Shown piece after piece: positions 28,982 to 38,377 of a DNA stretch of 64,000 nucleotides. Location: NCBI RefSeq assembly GCF_017876775.1, contig NZ_JAGIOP010000001.1, positions 806,001 to 870,000 of the forward strand. The letters are read 5' to 3'. This DNA comes from Mycolicibacterium lutetiense (lineage in GTDB: Bacteria > Actinomycetota > Actinomycetes > Mycobacteriales > Mycobacteriaceae). The position numbers and the translations under genes were made by a program. Numbering within the stretch: the first letter of the stretch is position 1; each line of letters starts with the position of its first letter. The notes under the pieces were generated by a model. The model searched no databases, had not been told where the DNA came from, and worked only from the letters and a program-made list of their open reading frames with translations.

Positions 28982-31900
28982 TCAGGCGACCCCGTCGACC
29001 GGTACGGCGTTGCCCTTCACGGTGTTGAGGATCTGCACGATGTTGTCGACGTCGGCATCGGCGAACACATGATCGGGGCCGGTTGGTGCGTGGTCGATGT
29101 AGGGCGATTCGTACAGGCGGGCCGGTTCGACCACGCCGGTGGCGGTGAGTTCGGTGATGATCAGGTTGATGAAACGGATCTGGTCGACGCCGAACTTGGC
29201 GCCGTCCAGGAATGTGGAGAAGGCGTCGACGGCAGCCTCGTGGTCCAGGCCCACCAACCCACGGATGAACAATCCCAGCCCGTGCGCCTGTTCCTTGGCC
29301 AGTGCGATGTCGTCGGCGCCTCCGGTGCCGCTGTCGACCAGCATCTGTTCCAGGGCGGCCAGGTCGGCGGTGGTGAGTGGTTTGTTGCGGCGCAGGCGTT
29401 GCAGCGCGACGTGGTCCTGGTGCTGTTTGAGGTAGGCCTTCGCCTTGAGTTCGAATCGTTCCCAATTGGTGCCGGGCGTGATGCCGGGCAGGTCGACGAG
29501 CGTGGACTCACCGAGTTCGTCGGCGAAGTCGGTGTAGACGACGACCTTCTTCGCCTTCTCCAGGAAGCGGAGCAGCCCACGCAATTTGCGGCGTGCATGT
29601 TCGAGCATCGGCAGCGTGACGTCGACCCACCATTGGTCGCCGGCGACCTCGTCCAGCAGCTCCTGCTGCGCGGCGATCGAGGGAATCGCGGTCTGATTCA
29701 GCAGCCCTGACGCGATGTCCTGAATCTTCTCGCGTAGCCGTTCGGCGGCCAGGGCGTCGCCTTCGAGTTGGGCGAGTTGGCGACGCAGGACCAGCATGTC
29801 GAAGCGTTTGGCGTCTTCGTCGTCGTCTTTGTGTGTCGACGGTAGCCCGGCCAGGGACTCGGCGACGTCGCCGGCGGTCTCGGTGCTCAGGGTGCCCGCC
29901 CACGGTTCCCACCGCGCATACTGCTCGACCAGGCGTCGATGCGGGCGCACCAGGAAGTTGTCCAGAGTCATGCCGGCCACGATGCGGTGCAATGACCACG
30001 CCACATCGACGCGCAGACCACGGTCTGTCTCGGTGCCCTGTCCTTCGCCCGGATCGGCGTCGGTGGGTGGCTGCAGGTGATCGAGCGCGGTGATCAAACC
30101 CAGCCGGGTTTCGAACAGTCTCTGGTTCAACGACTTCTGCAACGATCCGGGGGAGCCGGGCAGGTCCTGGCTGAAGTATTCGAGGTTCCCGCAGTAGTCG
30201 AAAACGTAGAAGTTCTGCTTGTCCTGACCCGGCCCGAACAGGTCCGGGCGCAGCCGGGTACCGCGTCCGATCATCTGCCAGAACTTGGTTTTCGAGCGGA
30301 CCAGCTTGAAGAACACCAGGTTGACGACCTCGGGTACGTCGATGCCGGTGTCGAGCATGTCGACCGAGACTGCGATGTGCGGGACCTTGTCGGCGACGGA
30401 GAAGTCGTCGATGAGTGATTGCGCGTGGGAGGTTCCGTGGGTGATGACCCGCGCGAAATGCCCGGCCAGATGTGGATATTGGATGTCGAAGCGGCGGGCG
30501 ATGAACTCGGCGTGGTCGCGGTTCTTGGCGAAGATGATGGTCTTGCCCAGGCGGTCACCGGCGGCGACGCGGTGCCCCTTGGCCATCAAATCGGCGAGCA
30601 CCATGTCGACGGTGCTCTCGTTGAACAGGACCTTGTTCATCTCTTCGGTGGTGACGTCCTCGGGAGGGTCATCACCCCAGTCCAGGGCTTCCCACTCGTC
30701 TTTTTCGGCCTCCGGTAGATCTGCGTAGCGGATTCCGCGGTCGAGAAACTTTGTGCCACCGGAGATTCCCACTGCCGGCACCAGGAATCCCTCCTTGACC
30801 GCGTCGTCGAGACCGTAGGCGTCGGTCGGCACGCCGTCCTCGAGGTGGAACAGTCGGTAAGTGTTGTGGTCGACCTCGTCCTTGGGGGTTGCGGTCAGCC
30901 CGACCAGCAGCGAGTCGAACCACTCGAAGATGGCCCGGTACTTCTGGTAGACGGACCGGTGGGCCTCGTCGATGACCACCAGGTCGAAGTATCCGGGTCC
31001 GAATTTCCTTGTCCCCGTGCCGGTGTCGTTGATGAGGTTCATCATCGTCGGGTAGGTGCTGACGTAGACGCGCCCGTCGGTGATCTTCTCGGTCAGCAAG
31101 TTCACCGTGGTGGCGTCGGGCAGGTGGGTCTTGAACGCGTTGGCGGCCTGGGTGACCAGTGCGGTGCGGTCGGCCAGGAACAACACGCGCTTGGCCCAGT
31201 TGGCCTCCATGAGTTGCTTGACCAGGGCGATGACGGTGCGGGTCTTACCCGAACCGGTGGCCATCACCAGCAGGGCCTCGCGGCGCTTGCCGGTGAAGGT
31301 TTCGTCGATCGCCCGGATGGCGCGGTGCTGATAGTGACGTTCGACGATCGCCGAGTCGATGGGAGCGTCGGCGAGCGCCTGACGGGTCTGGCGACGCTGG
31401 ATCATCAGTTCCAACTCGTCGCGGGTGTAGAAGCCTTGAATCTGTCGGGAGGGGTAGCCGGCGGCGTCGTCCCAGATCCAATGCTCATAACCGTTGGTGA
31501 GGAAGATGACTGGGCGCTGGCCTGTCATTTTTTCCAGGCAGTCGGCGTACAGCGTGGCCTGCTGCTCACCAATGTGCGGACTCTTGCTGGTGCGCTTGGC
31601 TTCTACGAGGGCCAGCGGCAGGCCATTGGCACCCCACAGCACATAGTCGACGAAGCCGCGTCCGCCCTCGGTCGGCATGCCGGTGACTTCGTACTCGCGA
31701 TCCTTGGCGTCGGCGAGCGGCCAGCCCGCTTCGTTGAGCAGCAGGTCGATGAAGGTGTCGCGGGTCTGTGCTTCGGAGTAGTCGCGGTCGTCTGGTTGCT
31801 TGTTGGCGGCCTGGGCTTTCTTGATTTCCTCACGCAGCCGATCGATCTCGGCATCCCGAGCGGCGGCAAGCTCGTCCTTCTCGGCCAGCGCTTTGGCGTG

Positions 31901-32395
31901 CTTCTCGTCCTGGGCGGCGAATTTCGCGGCGAGTTGGCCGGCTTCCTGGCGGGTCAGCGGCGCGGCCTTGGCCGCCAGTTTCGGGTCGAAAGGCAACTTC
32001 AGCGGCGCGGCCTTCGGATAGGCCGAATAGTGGAACACCGCCCACACCATGATGTGGTGCAGTTCGCGCAGTACGGCGAGCGCGATGTTCGGGGCGATTG
32101 GCTTCTGTTCGTGTGCGGCCGCATTGCCGGCTTTACGGATCAGGTTGAGCTTCTGCACGATTGCCGGTGGCACCTTGGAGCGGAACGGCGGCTCGTTGAT
32201 CCGGGCCGACAGGTCGTTCTTGTAGGGCAGCGGCAGATCGAGGATGTCGTAGATCAGGCCGACGAGTTGTTCGACGGCGCGTCGGCTGTAGATGCACGCC
32301 GAGCGTGGATCGGTGCTGAGATAGCTTTCGGCGCGGGCACAGTCTTCATGGATCTCGGGCCAGTCGGCGGCGCCGACGAAAGCGAAGTTAGTCAC
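28982..32395 (-). CDS. hsdR: Type I restriction enzyme R subunit HsdR
   Basis: The 1137-residue protein has an N-terminal DUF4145-like region (1-150), a coiled coil (about 150-205), and a PD-(D/E)xK nuclease domain (FVDYVLWGANGLPLALVEAKR). The SF2 helicase motor shows MATGSGKTRT (Walker A), VVIDEAHRSVY and MIGRGTRLRPDLFG, and an EcoEI-type C-terminal domain follows. It translocates and cuts unmethylated DNA when joined to HsdM and HsdS. Its GTG start overlaps the fic stop (GTGA), so fic and hsdR are coupled. The only hsdM-hsdS genes in the window are about 14 kb away (48094-50666). Confidence 0.92.
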   Translation of the reverse strand: MTNFAFVGAADWPEIHEDCARAESYLSTDPRSACIYSRRAVEQLVGLIYDILDLPLPYKNDLSARINEPPFRSKVPPAIVQKLNLIRKAGNAAAHEQKPIAPNIALAVLRELHHIMVWAVFHYSAYPKAAPLKLPFDPKLAAKAAPLTRQEAGQLAAKFAAQDEKHAKALAEKDELAAARDAEIDRLREEIKKAQAANKQPDDRDYSEAQTRDTFIDLLLNEAGWPLADAKDREYEVTGMPTEGGRGFVDYVLWGANGLPLALVEAKRTSKSPHIGEQQATLYADCLEKMTGQRPVIFLTNGYEHWIWDDAAGYPSRQIQGFYTRDELELMIQRRQTRQALADAPIDSAIVERHYQHRAIRAIDETFTGKRREALLVMATGSGKTRTVIALVKQLMEANWAKRVLFLADRTALVTQAANAFKTHLPDATTVNLLTEKITDGRVYVSTYPTMMNLINDTGTGTRKFGPGYFDLVVIDEAHRSVYQKYRAIFEWFDSLLVGLTATPKDEVDHNTYRLFHLEDGVPTDAYGLDDAVKEGFLVPAVGISGGTKFLDRGIRYADLPEAEKDEWEALDWGDDPPEDVTTEEMNKVLFNESTVDMVLADLMAKGHRVAAGDRLGKTIIFAKNRDHAEFIARRFDIQYPHLAGHFARVITHGTSHAQSLIDDFSVADKVPHIAVSVDMLDTGIDVPEVVNLVFFKLVRSKTKFWQMIGRGTRLRPDLFGPGQDKQNFYVFDYCGNLEYFSQDLPGSPGSLQKSLNQRLFETRLGLITALDHLQPPTDADPGEGQGTETDRGLRVDVAWSLHRIVAGMTLDNFLVRPHRRLVEQYARWEPWAGTLSTETAGDVAESLAGLPSTHKDDDEDAKRFDMLVLRRQLAQLEGDALAAERLREKIQDIASGLLNQTAIPSIAAQQELLDEVAGDQWWVDVTLPMLEHARRKLRGLLRFLEKAKKVVVYTDFADELGESTLVDLPGITPGTNWERFELKAKAYLKQHQDHVALQRLRRNKPLTTADLAALEQMLVDSGTGGADDIALAKEQAHGLGLFIRGLVGLDHEAAVDAFSTFLDGAKFGVDQIRFINLIITELTATGVVEPARLYESPYIDHAPTGPDHVFADADVDNIVQILNTVKGNAVPVDGVA

Positions 32396-33597
32396 GACCC
32401 TCCTCCTGCGGTCAGTACGTCCAGGACCCGCGGTGCGAAGAACCGGCGCTTGTATGCGTCGGCGTCCACGACATCGAGGACACCGAGATCCATGAGCTGT
32501 CCGATGAGCTTATTAGCCCGACCGTAAGAAACTGCGAGCCCGGCCTCGACGTTGCGGACGGTGAACGACGAATGCGCGACGGCGAAATCGACGAGGACGT
32601 GTGCGCTGTCCGCCCGCAGTGCTGACGCGCGGATGACTTCTTTGAGTTCGGCTTGCACGTTGACGAGTTCGAGCATTTGATGTCGCGTGGAGTTCGCAGA
32701 TTCCCGTAGGCCCAGGGCGAAGAAGCGGACGAAGGCGTCCCACGCTCCGTCGGTGCTCACCGCCAGCAGGCGGTCGTAGTACTCACTGCGCCGAGCCTCG
32801 AACCATGGGGAGACCGTCAACGTCGGTTCGGTCAAGACACCCGATGCGTGTAGGTGAAGAACGATGAGCAGCCGACCCAGTCGGCCGTTCCCGTCCCTGA
32901 ATGGATGCAGGGTCTCAAGTTGGTAGTGCGACATCGCGGCCCCAACGACGGGATCGATCGTCGTGGTGTGGTCACGGCGCATCCAATCGACGAGATCCTG
33001 GAGTCCCGTTGTCAGGTGGTCGCCCGGCGGTGGCGGGATGAAGCGCGCGGCATGAATCGGCAGCAGATCGGGCTGTGCATCACCGCGGCGACCAATTACG
33101 ACCTGTGTGTCACGAATGTGTCCCGACTGGTCAGCCAAGGGAGTTCCCTGCATGAGCAGGCCCTGTAGGTCTTCCAGGAGGTGGGTAGAGATCGGCCGAC
33201 CCTCTGCTACGGACCGGAAGCCGTAGTTTGCCATCCGCACGTAGTTCAAGATTTCGACCAGTTCGGCCGAGGTGGGCTCTTCGTCATCTGCCGTCAGAAC
33301 TTGGGCGAGCGGCGCGTACGTGCCTTCCAATGCTGACGTGCTCTGCGCCTCCCGCCGTAGGGCCGGCATTCGCAGAAGCGTGGGATCAGGAAGCTGAGTG
33401 GCGGTGCTGTCGAGTGCAGCCAAAGCGGCGCGAGCTGCGGAAACTGCGAGAAATGTGGGCGTGCTGAGATTCGGCATATCGTCGAGCAGCGGCGCTGGAA
33501 CAAAGGCCTTATGGCGCCACTCGCCAGCCGAGGGATCCGAGCCGACGATGTCGACGAGGGAGCCGGATTGCTCGTTTACGAACATGGTCACGTCCAC
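32392..33597 (-). CDS. Fic-domain AMPylase-type protein with inhibitory motif and winged helix
   Basis: The 401-residue protein has the Fic motif HPFRDGNGRLGR (residues about 231-242). Upstream is the inhibitory-helix motif TSALEG (about 87-92), which in class II Fic proteins blocks ATP use. The C-terminal part (about 325-395) looks like a winged helix (AVAHSSFTVRNVEAGLAVSY). Fic proteins transfer AMP or other groups to target proteins. GTG at 33597 was chosen because a TAGGGT box (33604-33609) ends six bases upstream, fitting a leaderless transcript; ATG at 33585 is the alternative. It is coupled to hsdR. Confidence 0.9.
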   Translation of the reverse strand: MDVTMFVNEQSGSLVDIVGSDPSAGEWRHKAFVPAPLLDDMPNLSTPTFLAVSAARAALAALDSTATQLPDPTLLRMPALRREAQSTSALEGTYAPLAQVLTADDEEPTSAELVEILNYVRMANYGFRSVAEGRPISTHLLEDLQGLLMQGTPLADQSGHIRDTQVVIGRRGDAQPDLLPIHAARFIPPPPGDHLTTGLQDLVDWMRRDHTTTIDPVVGAAMSHYQLETLHPFRDGNGRLGRLLIVLHLHASGVLTEPTLTVSPWFEARRSEYYDRLLAVSTDGAWDAFVRFFALGLRESANSTRHQMLELVNVQAELKEVIRASALRADSAHVLVDFAVAHSSFTVRNVEAGLAVSYGRANKLIGQLMDLGVLDVVDADAYKRRFFAPRVLDVLTAGGGS

Positions 33598-33647
33598 AAT
33601 GTCACCCTACTGGCACTTGTGTGACATTGTCTTCGGATTGATGTCAC
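33596..33647 (-). promoter_or_regulatory. Operator-like half-sites over the fic-hsdR promoter
   Basis: ACAATGTCAC (33596-33605) and its exact reverse complement GTGACATTGT (33621-33630) form a perfect 10-base inverted repeat with a 15-base spacer. A third half-site, ATGTCAC, ends at 33647. The TGTCAC/GTGACA cores start at 33600, 33621 and 33642, exactly 21 bases (two helical turns) apart. The first arm overlaps the -10 box TAGGGT (33609-33604, minus strand) and the GTG; the second lies near the -35 position. Confidence 0.65.
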
Positions 33648-33825
33648 TTAACGGCCGTTCGAGCGTTCTTTGCTCGGAACACCCCGCGTGCTGGACTGTC
33701 TAACAGATACCTCCGACATGGCCTAGGTCAATGCCGTGGACCGCCCTGGAGTTCCGCGCATACAACGGACTGAGCGTTCGTCCGAGAAGGCCCCTGATGC
33801 GTCTGGCCATGTTGAAATTGTGGCC

Positions 33826-34479
33826 ATGACGCAGCACGAGGCCTTGGCCATGCCACTCGAAGAGGCGATGCGTACTCAACGGGCCGTCCGTCGGCTCAAG
33901 GGCGATCCCGTCGATGACGCTCTTCTGCTTCACATTCTGGAACTCGCGATGAAGGCGCCGACGGGTTCGAACGCTCAGAACTGGGAGTTCATCGTTGTCA
34001 GGGACCGCGAGGTCGTCGCCAAACTCGGCGGCTTGAATCGCCGGGCCTTGAAGGTCGGCGCCCCGATCTATAAGCGGCGCGCTGTGCGCCGCATGGATGA
34101 CCAGATGCTCCGGATCGTGAAGGCGGTGGAATGGCAGGCCGATCATTTCGACGAGATCCCCGTCGTGGTCGTCGCCTGCCTCAAGGGCGTCATTCCGCCC
34201 TGGCCGTCGGTGGCGGCGAGCGGTGCCTACGGTTCTATTTTTCCCGCGGTGCAAAACCTCCTGCTGGCGGCCCGCGCGGCTGGATTGGGCGCGGCACTGA
34301 TCACCATGCCGTTGTGGAGCAAGTTCTTGGCCAGGCGCGCCCTGGGCTTGCCGTGGAACGTCACTCCGTGTGCGGTCATCCCTCTGGGCTGGCCGAAGGG
34401 CAAGTACGGGCCCACGACACGTCGGCCGGTCGGAGAATTCGTCTCGCTCGACCGCTACGGCAATAGAGCGTTTCTGTAG
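33826..34479 (+). CDS. Nitroreductase-family flavoprotein
   Basis: The 217-residue protein has the nitroreductase pattern: EEAMRTQRAVRRLKGDPV, MKAPTGSNAQNWEFIVV (FMN binding) and SIFPAVQNLLLAARAAGLGAAL. It should use NAD(P)H and FMN to reduce nitro compounds, quinones or similar substrates. ATG at 33826 was chosen; the frame is open 30 codons further up, but that part is not family-like. It is divergent from fic. A catabolic role cannot be assigned from context. Confidence 0.85.
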   Translation: MTQHEALAMPLEEAMRTQRAVRRLKGDPVDDALLLHILELAMKAPTGSNAQNWEFIVVRDREVVAKLGGLNRRALKVGAPIYKRRAVRRMDDQMLRIVKAVEWQADHFDEIPVVVVACLKGVIPPWPSVAASGAYGSIFPAVQNLLLAARAAGLGAALITMPLWSKFLARRALGLPWNVTPCAVIPLGWPKGKYGPTTRRPVGEFVSLDRYGNRAFL

Positions 34480-34503
34480 GCAGCGAAACTGCGTATGCCG
34501 CCA

Positions 34504-36663
34504 TCAGCCAATGGGGTCGCTGGTGGGTACGCTGACCCAGCTGGGTGCGGCGGGATCGATGTTGAGATGTTCGGGGTAGAAGGTATTGCTCCGGTCGAAA
34601 AGCAGTGCCACGTCACGGACGTCATACGGGGGCGGGGTGAGGCCGGCGGCGAGCATCATCGGCATGGGCGGCACCGCGGAGGGATAGTTGCTGCTGTAGA
34701 TGCTTACCCGCAACCGGTGTCCCGGCTGCAACACCGCATCCAGTGGATAGGTGCCGAAATCGATGGTCGTAGGTTCACCCGGGACGACGGGGGCGTAGCC
34801 GCGTTTGAGATCCAGGGTTTGGATGGGGTCGATGTAGTCCCCGTTGGGTCCGCGTTTGCTTCTGGCTTCGTCGACCTGCCGCATCGAGGACACCACCCAG
34901 CCGGTGCTCAGCGGAACTGACGTCCCCGTTGCGCTGTCCACATCACTGACGGTGGCCATCCAGAATCCATCGGTACCTTCATGTTGCGTATTCAGGTGCA
35001 CCGCAACAGGTCCCGAGATCACCGTCGGCACCGACACCGGTTCGCTGGTAAAGGTCAGACCGTCGATCTCATGCGTGTTCTCATTTTGGGCGCACTCCAT
35101 GAGAATCGCCGTGATACCCAGGTATTGGGTGTTGGTGATGTCCGAACACAGGCTGGCCACCCCCACCTTGACGGTGAGCCGGTCTGGTGCCGTCGGAGGT
35201 TGGGCGGACAGCGACCCGTCATGCAGGGTGCGTACCGCGGTGTGGCTGTCCTCGCTGCGGAGGTACATCCGCTGGTTGGTCATACCCGGCCGCGGCAACT
35301 GCGAAATCCGTTGCCAACCATGGGCGCCCGGCATCATCTCCAACACCGGCCCCAAGCGCTCGACCCCGTTGTCAATCCCTTTGACCCAGTGGTCGAACCA
35401 CGCCTTCTGCAGGACGTCGGCCCTCGGCGGGGCATCCCGCTTGCCATATCCGCCAGAGCTGGTGACGTGATAGCCCGGCCCCATGATCAGTTGCTTCTCA
35501 CCGGGTTTGAGCCCGGTCAAGTCTTGGAAGGAGCGGAACTCGGCGTTGCGGAACAGGTCGCTCCAGCCGCCGGTGATCATGGTCGGGACGTTGATGTTGG
35601 CCAGGTCGGTTCGAGTTGCCGTGCGCCACGGGCCCTGTGCGTCGTACAGCATCATCGCCTCGGCAGAGTTGAACACCTCGTCCATCGTGCGGGCGTTGAG
35701 CGCGGTGTACATGGCGTCCGACATGGTGGTGGGGTCCTCGGCGCGGTCGTCGATCCACCTCTGATACTCCTGCTGATACGTGCCCAGGATCATGGACTGC
35801 ACGTCGGGAACGCGCTTGAGCCCGTTGACCAACCAGAGCCAGAACGGCAGGAACCCGATGTTGATCCCGCCGCCACGCAGCGCCACGTCCTGAACGAGGT
35901 CGGTGGCGGGCTCGACGGCGAACACCGCCTTCAGCGCCGGCGGCCGATGCGAGGCGGCCTGCAAAGCAGTGATCGCGTCATAGGACACGCCCGTCGCGGC
36001 GACCTTGCCGTCGCTGAAATCCTGCTTGCTGATCCAGTCGATCACCTCGACAGTGTCCTGCTGTTCCCGCGGGCCGGTCACCTGCCATTTCCCGTCGGAG
36101 AACCCGGTACCTCGCACGTCGAGATCGATCCAGACGTAGCCGCTCTTGATCAACTGCTTGTCGGCCATCATGACCTGGGTCATGCCGCCATCCATGGTCT
36201 GCATCAGTTGCATCAGGTTCTTGAGAGCCGGGTCGGAACTTTCCAGGCTGCCGATGCCGCGCAGGATGCCATCCTGAATACCCGGGGCGTTCATCAGCTT
36301 GGTACCGATCGCCATCATCCATTTCGTGTACGGCGTTGCGTTGAGGACGGTGGGCAGGGGGTCGGTGACCACCACCCCGTTGTCCATCGGGCGATAGATG
36401 TTGGCTTTCAACACGACGCCGTCGCTCACGGTGATCGGGACATCCCAGTCGATATGCACCGCCGAGTGCGGTTGTGGGCCATCCTTCTCGGCCGTCCAGG
36501 CGCCTTCCATGCCGGTGAAATCATTCGAGTATGGCTGGTAATAGCCATCGCTACCCGCTGCGTGCGGGACCGCAGGGTCGGCGTGTGCCACCGGTGCAGC
36601 GGTAGCGCCGATGACAACGGTCAAGGCGGTAATCACAGCTGCGAATTTCGTCGCCGACGACAC
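34504..36663 (-). CDS. Secreted CocE/NonD-family (X-Pro dipeptidyl-peptidase-like) hydrolase
   Basis: The 719-residue protein begins with a signal peptide (VSSATKFAAVITALTVVIGA, cleavage near AHA|DP). An alpha/beta-hydrolase domain follows with IYRPM, DVRGTGFSDGKW, the nucleophile region ATGVSYDAITALQAA and a late GPGYHVTSSGG (His). A C-terminal beta-sandwich (DRLTVKVGV, LRVSIYSSNYP) is typical of CocE and X-Pro peptidases. It is probably exported and hydrolyses acyl or peptide bonds; the substrate is unknown. AAAGGGGGGA upstream sets the GTG at 36663. Confidence 0.85.
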   Translation of the reverse strand: MSSATKFAAVITALTVVIGATAAPVAHADPAVPHAAGSDGYYQPYSNDFTGMEGAWTAEKDGPQPHSAVHIDWDVPITVSDGVVLKANIYRPMDNGVVVTDPLPTVLNATPYTKWMMAIGTKLMNAPGIQDGILRGIGSLESSDPALKNLMQLMQTMDGGMTQVMMADKQLIKSGYVWIDLDVRGTGFSDGKWQVTGPREQQDTVEVIDWISKQDFSDGKVAATGVSYDAITALQAASHRPPALKAVFAVEPATDLVQDVALRGGGINIGFLPFWLWLVNGLKRVPDVQSMILGTYQQEYQRWIDDRAEDPTTMSDAMYTALNARTMDEVFNSAEAMMLYDAQGPWRTATRTDLANINVPTMITGGWSDLFRNAEFRSFQDLTGLKPGEKQLIMGPGYHVTSSGGYGKRDAPPRADVLQKAWFDHWVKGIDNGVERLGPVLEMMPGAHGWQRISQLPRPGMTNQRMYLRSEDSHTAVRTLHDGSLSAQPPTAPDRLTVKVGVASLCSDITNTQYLGITAILMECAQNENTHEIDGLTFTSEPVSVPTVISGPVAVHLNTQHEGTDGFWMATVSDVDSATGTSVPLSTGWVVSSMRQVDEARSKRGPNGDYIDPIQTLDLKRGYAPVVPGEPTTIDFGTYPLDAVLQPGHRLRVSIYSSNYPSAVPPMPMMLAAGLTPPPYDVRDVALLFDRSNTFYPEHLNIDPAAPSWVSVPTSDPIG

Positions 36664-36842
36664 TCGATGTCCCCCCTTTGTGCACCGAACTTCAATTTCT
36701 CGGCAAGAATTTCGCATGAGTCTTTCACCAGGTGAGCTGTGGCGGATGGTTATTGGCCGCAGCGGCAGCCAGGCCGTATCGTTCCTTCTCGTCGAGCGGC
36801 GAAGGAGCACGGCGCGCTCGTCAGCACCGAAGGGATCGATAC

Positions 36843-37259
36843 ATGGGCAAGCGGTTGATCGCAGTGATTCTGGCAGTGATGGTGATCGTCGCGGGCTGCG
36901 GCAAAAGCGATAACGCTGCCGCTGCGATCGTCACGCCCGGCCACGACCAGGCATCTCCGTCGGACGCTTACACCGCTGTCGCCGAGGAGGGGCCCGACGA
37001 GAACGGGGTGAAAACCTGGGTCGTGGTGATTCGCGACAAAGCCGGTCAGGAGGTCTTCCACGACCATTCCTCCTACCGCACCCCCGGCGTGATGATCACC
37101 TGGTTGCCAACCGAACCCGAACAGCTCTGGGTGTATTCGGGTGATGCGGGGGTTTACCGGATCGCTCCCGGCAGTCACGGCGGGTGGACCAGGAGCGTCG
37201 TCAAACGCGAGAACGTACCGCCGGAAATCTCCAGCCTCGGGGAGTCTTCACGTTCTTGA
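36843..37259 (+). CDS. Small putative lipoprotein
   Basis: The 138-residue protein starts MGKRLIAVILAVMVIVAGCGKS, a clear lipoprotein signal with lipobox VAGC, so the mature protein should be anchored outside the membrane. The remaining 115 residues contain a repetitive beta-strand-like pattern (TWVVVIRDKAGQEVFHDH, LWVYSGDAGVYRI) of unknown fold. It is divergent from the secreted hydrolase. No function is recognised. Confidence 0.75.
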   Translation: MGKRLIAVILAVMVIVAGCGKSDNAAAAIVTPGHDQASPSDAYTAVAEEGPDENGVKTWVVVIRDKAGQEVFHDHSSYRTPGVMITWLPTEPEQLWVYSGDAGVYRIAPGSHGGWTRSVVKRENVPPEISSLGESSRS

Positions 37260-37302
37260 GTCGGCAGGGGCAGACTCGAGGTGTGAGACGGGAGGAGAAC
37301 CG

Positions 37303-37671
37303 ATGATCGATGTCCTTCCCGACATGCCTCAGGGCGTGTTCGGTATCCGGGTGTCCGGCCGAGTGCGCGGTGACGATCTGCGCGAATTCCGGCCGACGAT
37401 GGACGAATTGCTGGCGACCGGCGAGATCCGGATCGTCGAGGTGATCTCGCCGGATTACGAGGGCTTCGGGCCCGGCGGGCTGGTCGAGGATCTGAAGCTC
37501 GGTTTCGGCGCGCTGCTGGGGCATCACTCGGCGTTCAAGCGGATCGCCGTTGTGTCCGACAGGGAGTGGGTCGCCCACGCGATGCATGCGTTTGCGTGGA
37601 TGATTCCGGGGGAGCTCAAGGTCTTTGGACTTGGTGAGCTCGATGCGGCCAAGGAGTGGGCCGCGGCCTGA
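37303..37671 (+). CDS. SpoIIAA/STAS-like protein
   Basis: The 122-residue protein fits the SpoIIAA-like family: MPQGVFGIRVSGRVRGDDLREF, FGPGGLVEDLKLGFGALLGHH, KRIAVVSDREWVAH and PGELKVFGLGELDAAKEWAA. These cytosolic proteins have a STAS-like fold and may bind partners or lipids; function is unknown. A consensus ribosome site GGAGGAG lies five bases before the ATG. Confidence 0.82.
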   Translation: MIDVLPDMPQGVFGIRVSGRVRGDDLREFRPTMDELLATGEIRIVEVISPDYEGFGPGGLVEDLKLGFGALLGHHSAFKRIAVVSDREWVAHAMHAFAWMIPGELKVFGLGELDAAKEWAAA

Positions 37672-37729
37672 CGAGCCCGACAGGGTCTCCTCCTTCCTGC
37701 TGGTCGTGCTTGGGCTTCGTGTTTGTGGT

Positions 37730-38125
37730 TCACCGCGTGACGAGCACTGGCGTCAATGCCCCGTGGATTATTTGGTTGTCGCTTGTCGCGATGGTGAGGC
37801 CTCGGCGGGCCGCCTGCGCAACGATCATGCGGTCGAACGGGTCTTTGTGTTCCCAGTCGAGCCGGCCGGCCATTGTGGCGTCGGTGGAGTCGATCACCAG
37901 GTCGGTCGCATTCATACCGGCCAGGACTTCGCCCCAGGCGGAGAGCAGCGGTGCACCGTTGAGGCGGCCGATCCGCGTCTTGATCGCGACCTCCCAGGCC
38001 GACACCGCCGAGACGAACAGCTCATTGGCTTGGTGCTCGAGAACCTCGAGAGCGGATGTCGCGATCTGGTCTGGAGCGGAGGCGAGCCACAACAGGGCGT
38101 TGGTGTCCAACAAGATCGACGTCAC
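37730..38125 (-). CDS. VapC-type PIN-domain toxin
   Basis: The 131-residue PIN-domain protein has four expected acidic clusters: LLDTNALLWL, SAWEVAIKTRIGRL, DPFDRMIVAQA and ATSDNQI. Such toxins are metal-dependent RNases that cut tRNA or rRNA. The start overlaps the stop of the Phd-type antitoxin gene (ATGA), so both form one operon. A Phd/YefM antitoxin with a VapC-like toxin is a known but less common pairing. Confidence 0.92.
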   Translation of the reverse strand: MTSILLDTNALLWLASAPDQIATSALEVLEHQANELFVSAVSAWEVAIKTRIGRLNGAPLLSAWGEVLAGMNATDLVIDSTDATMAGRLDWEHKDPFDRMIVAQAARRGLTIATSDNQIIHGALTPVLVTR

Positions 38126-38355
38126 AGGGTCGGTGTCCAGGCGGCAAGCTCGTCGGCGGGGAGCGGTTCGTCAAAGTTCTCCGGAACGATCAGGTTGGGT
38201 AGCTGGCCGAACGTACGCGGTTGTGCGGCCGCGGGCGACAAAACCGCGACGGGACGCCCGTGGTTGGTGATGGTGACCGACACTCCGGTCTGCTCCACCT
38301 CGGCCAGCAGCGCGTTCAGCCGGGCCTTGGCCTCGGTGCTGGTGATCGTCTTCAT
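38122..38355 (-). CDS. Phd/YefM-family antitoxin
   Basis: The 77-residue protein has the Phd N-terminal DNA-binding region (MKTITSTEAKARLNALLAEVEQTG, VTITNHGRPVAVLSP) and a C-terminal tail (IVPENFDEPLPADELAAW) that would wrap the toxin. A TAACCT box (38362-38367 in complement) lies six bases before the ATG, suggesting a leaderless transcript. A perfect 17-base palindrome lies just upstream. Confidence 0.92.
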   Translation of the reverse strand: MKTITSTEAKARLNALLAEVEQTGVSVTITNHGRPVAVLSPAAAQPRTFGQLPNLIVPENFDEPLPADELAAWTPTL

Positions 38356-38377
38356 GGAGCCAGGTTACGCCAATTAG

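Noticed and set aside
28127..29710. 527-codon plus-strand frame over the K+ channel and hsdR end
   Set aside because: It begins inside tRNA-Leu and is antisense to two genes with clear motifs.
30845..32527. 560-codon plus-strand frame antisense to hsdR
   Set aside because: Gly/Val/Asp-rich shadow without domains; hsdR has helicase and nuclease motifs.
34981..36735. 584-codon plus-strand frame opposite the CocE/NonD hydrolase
   Set aside because: Shadow of a well-supported secreted hydrolase.
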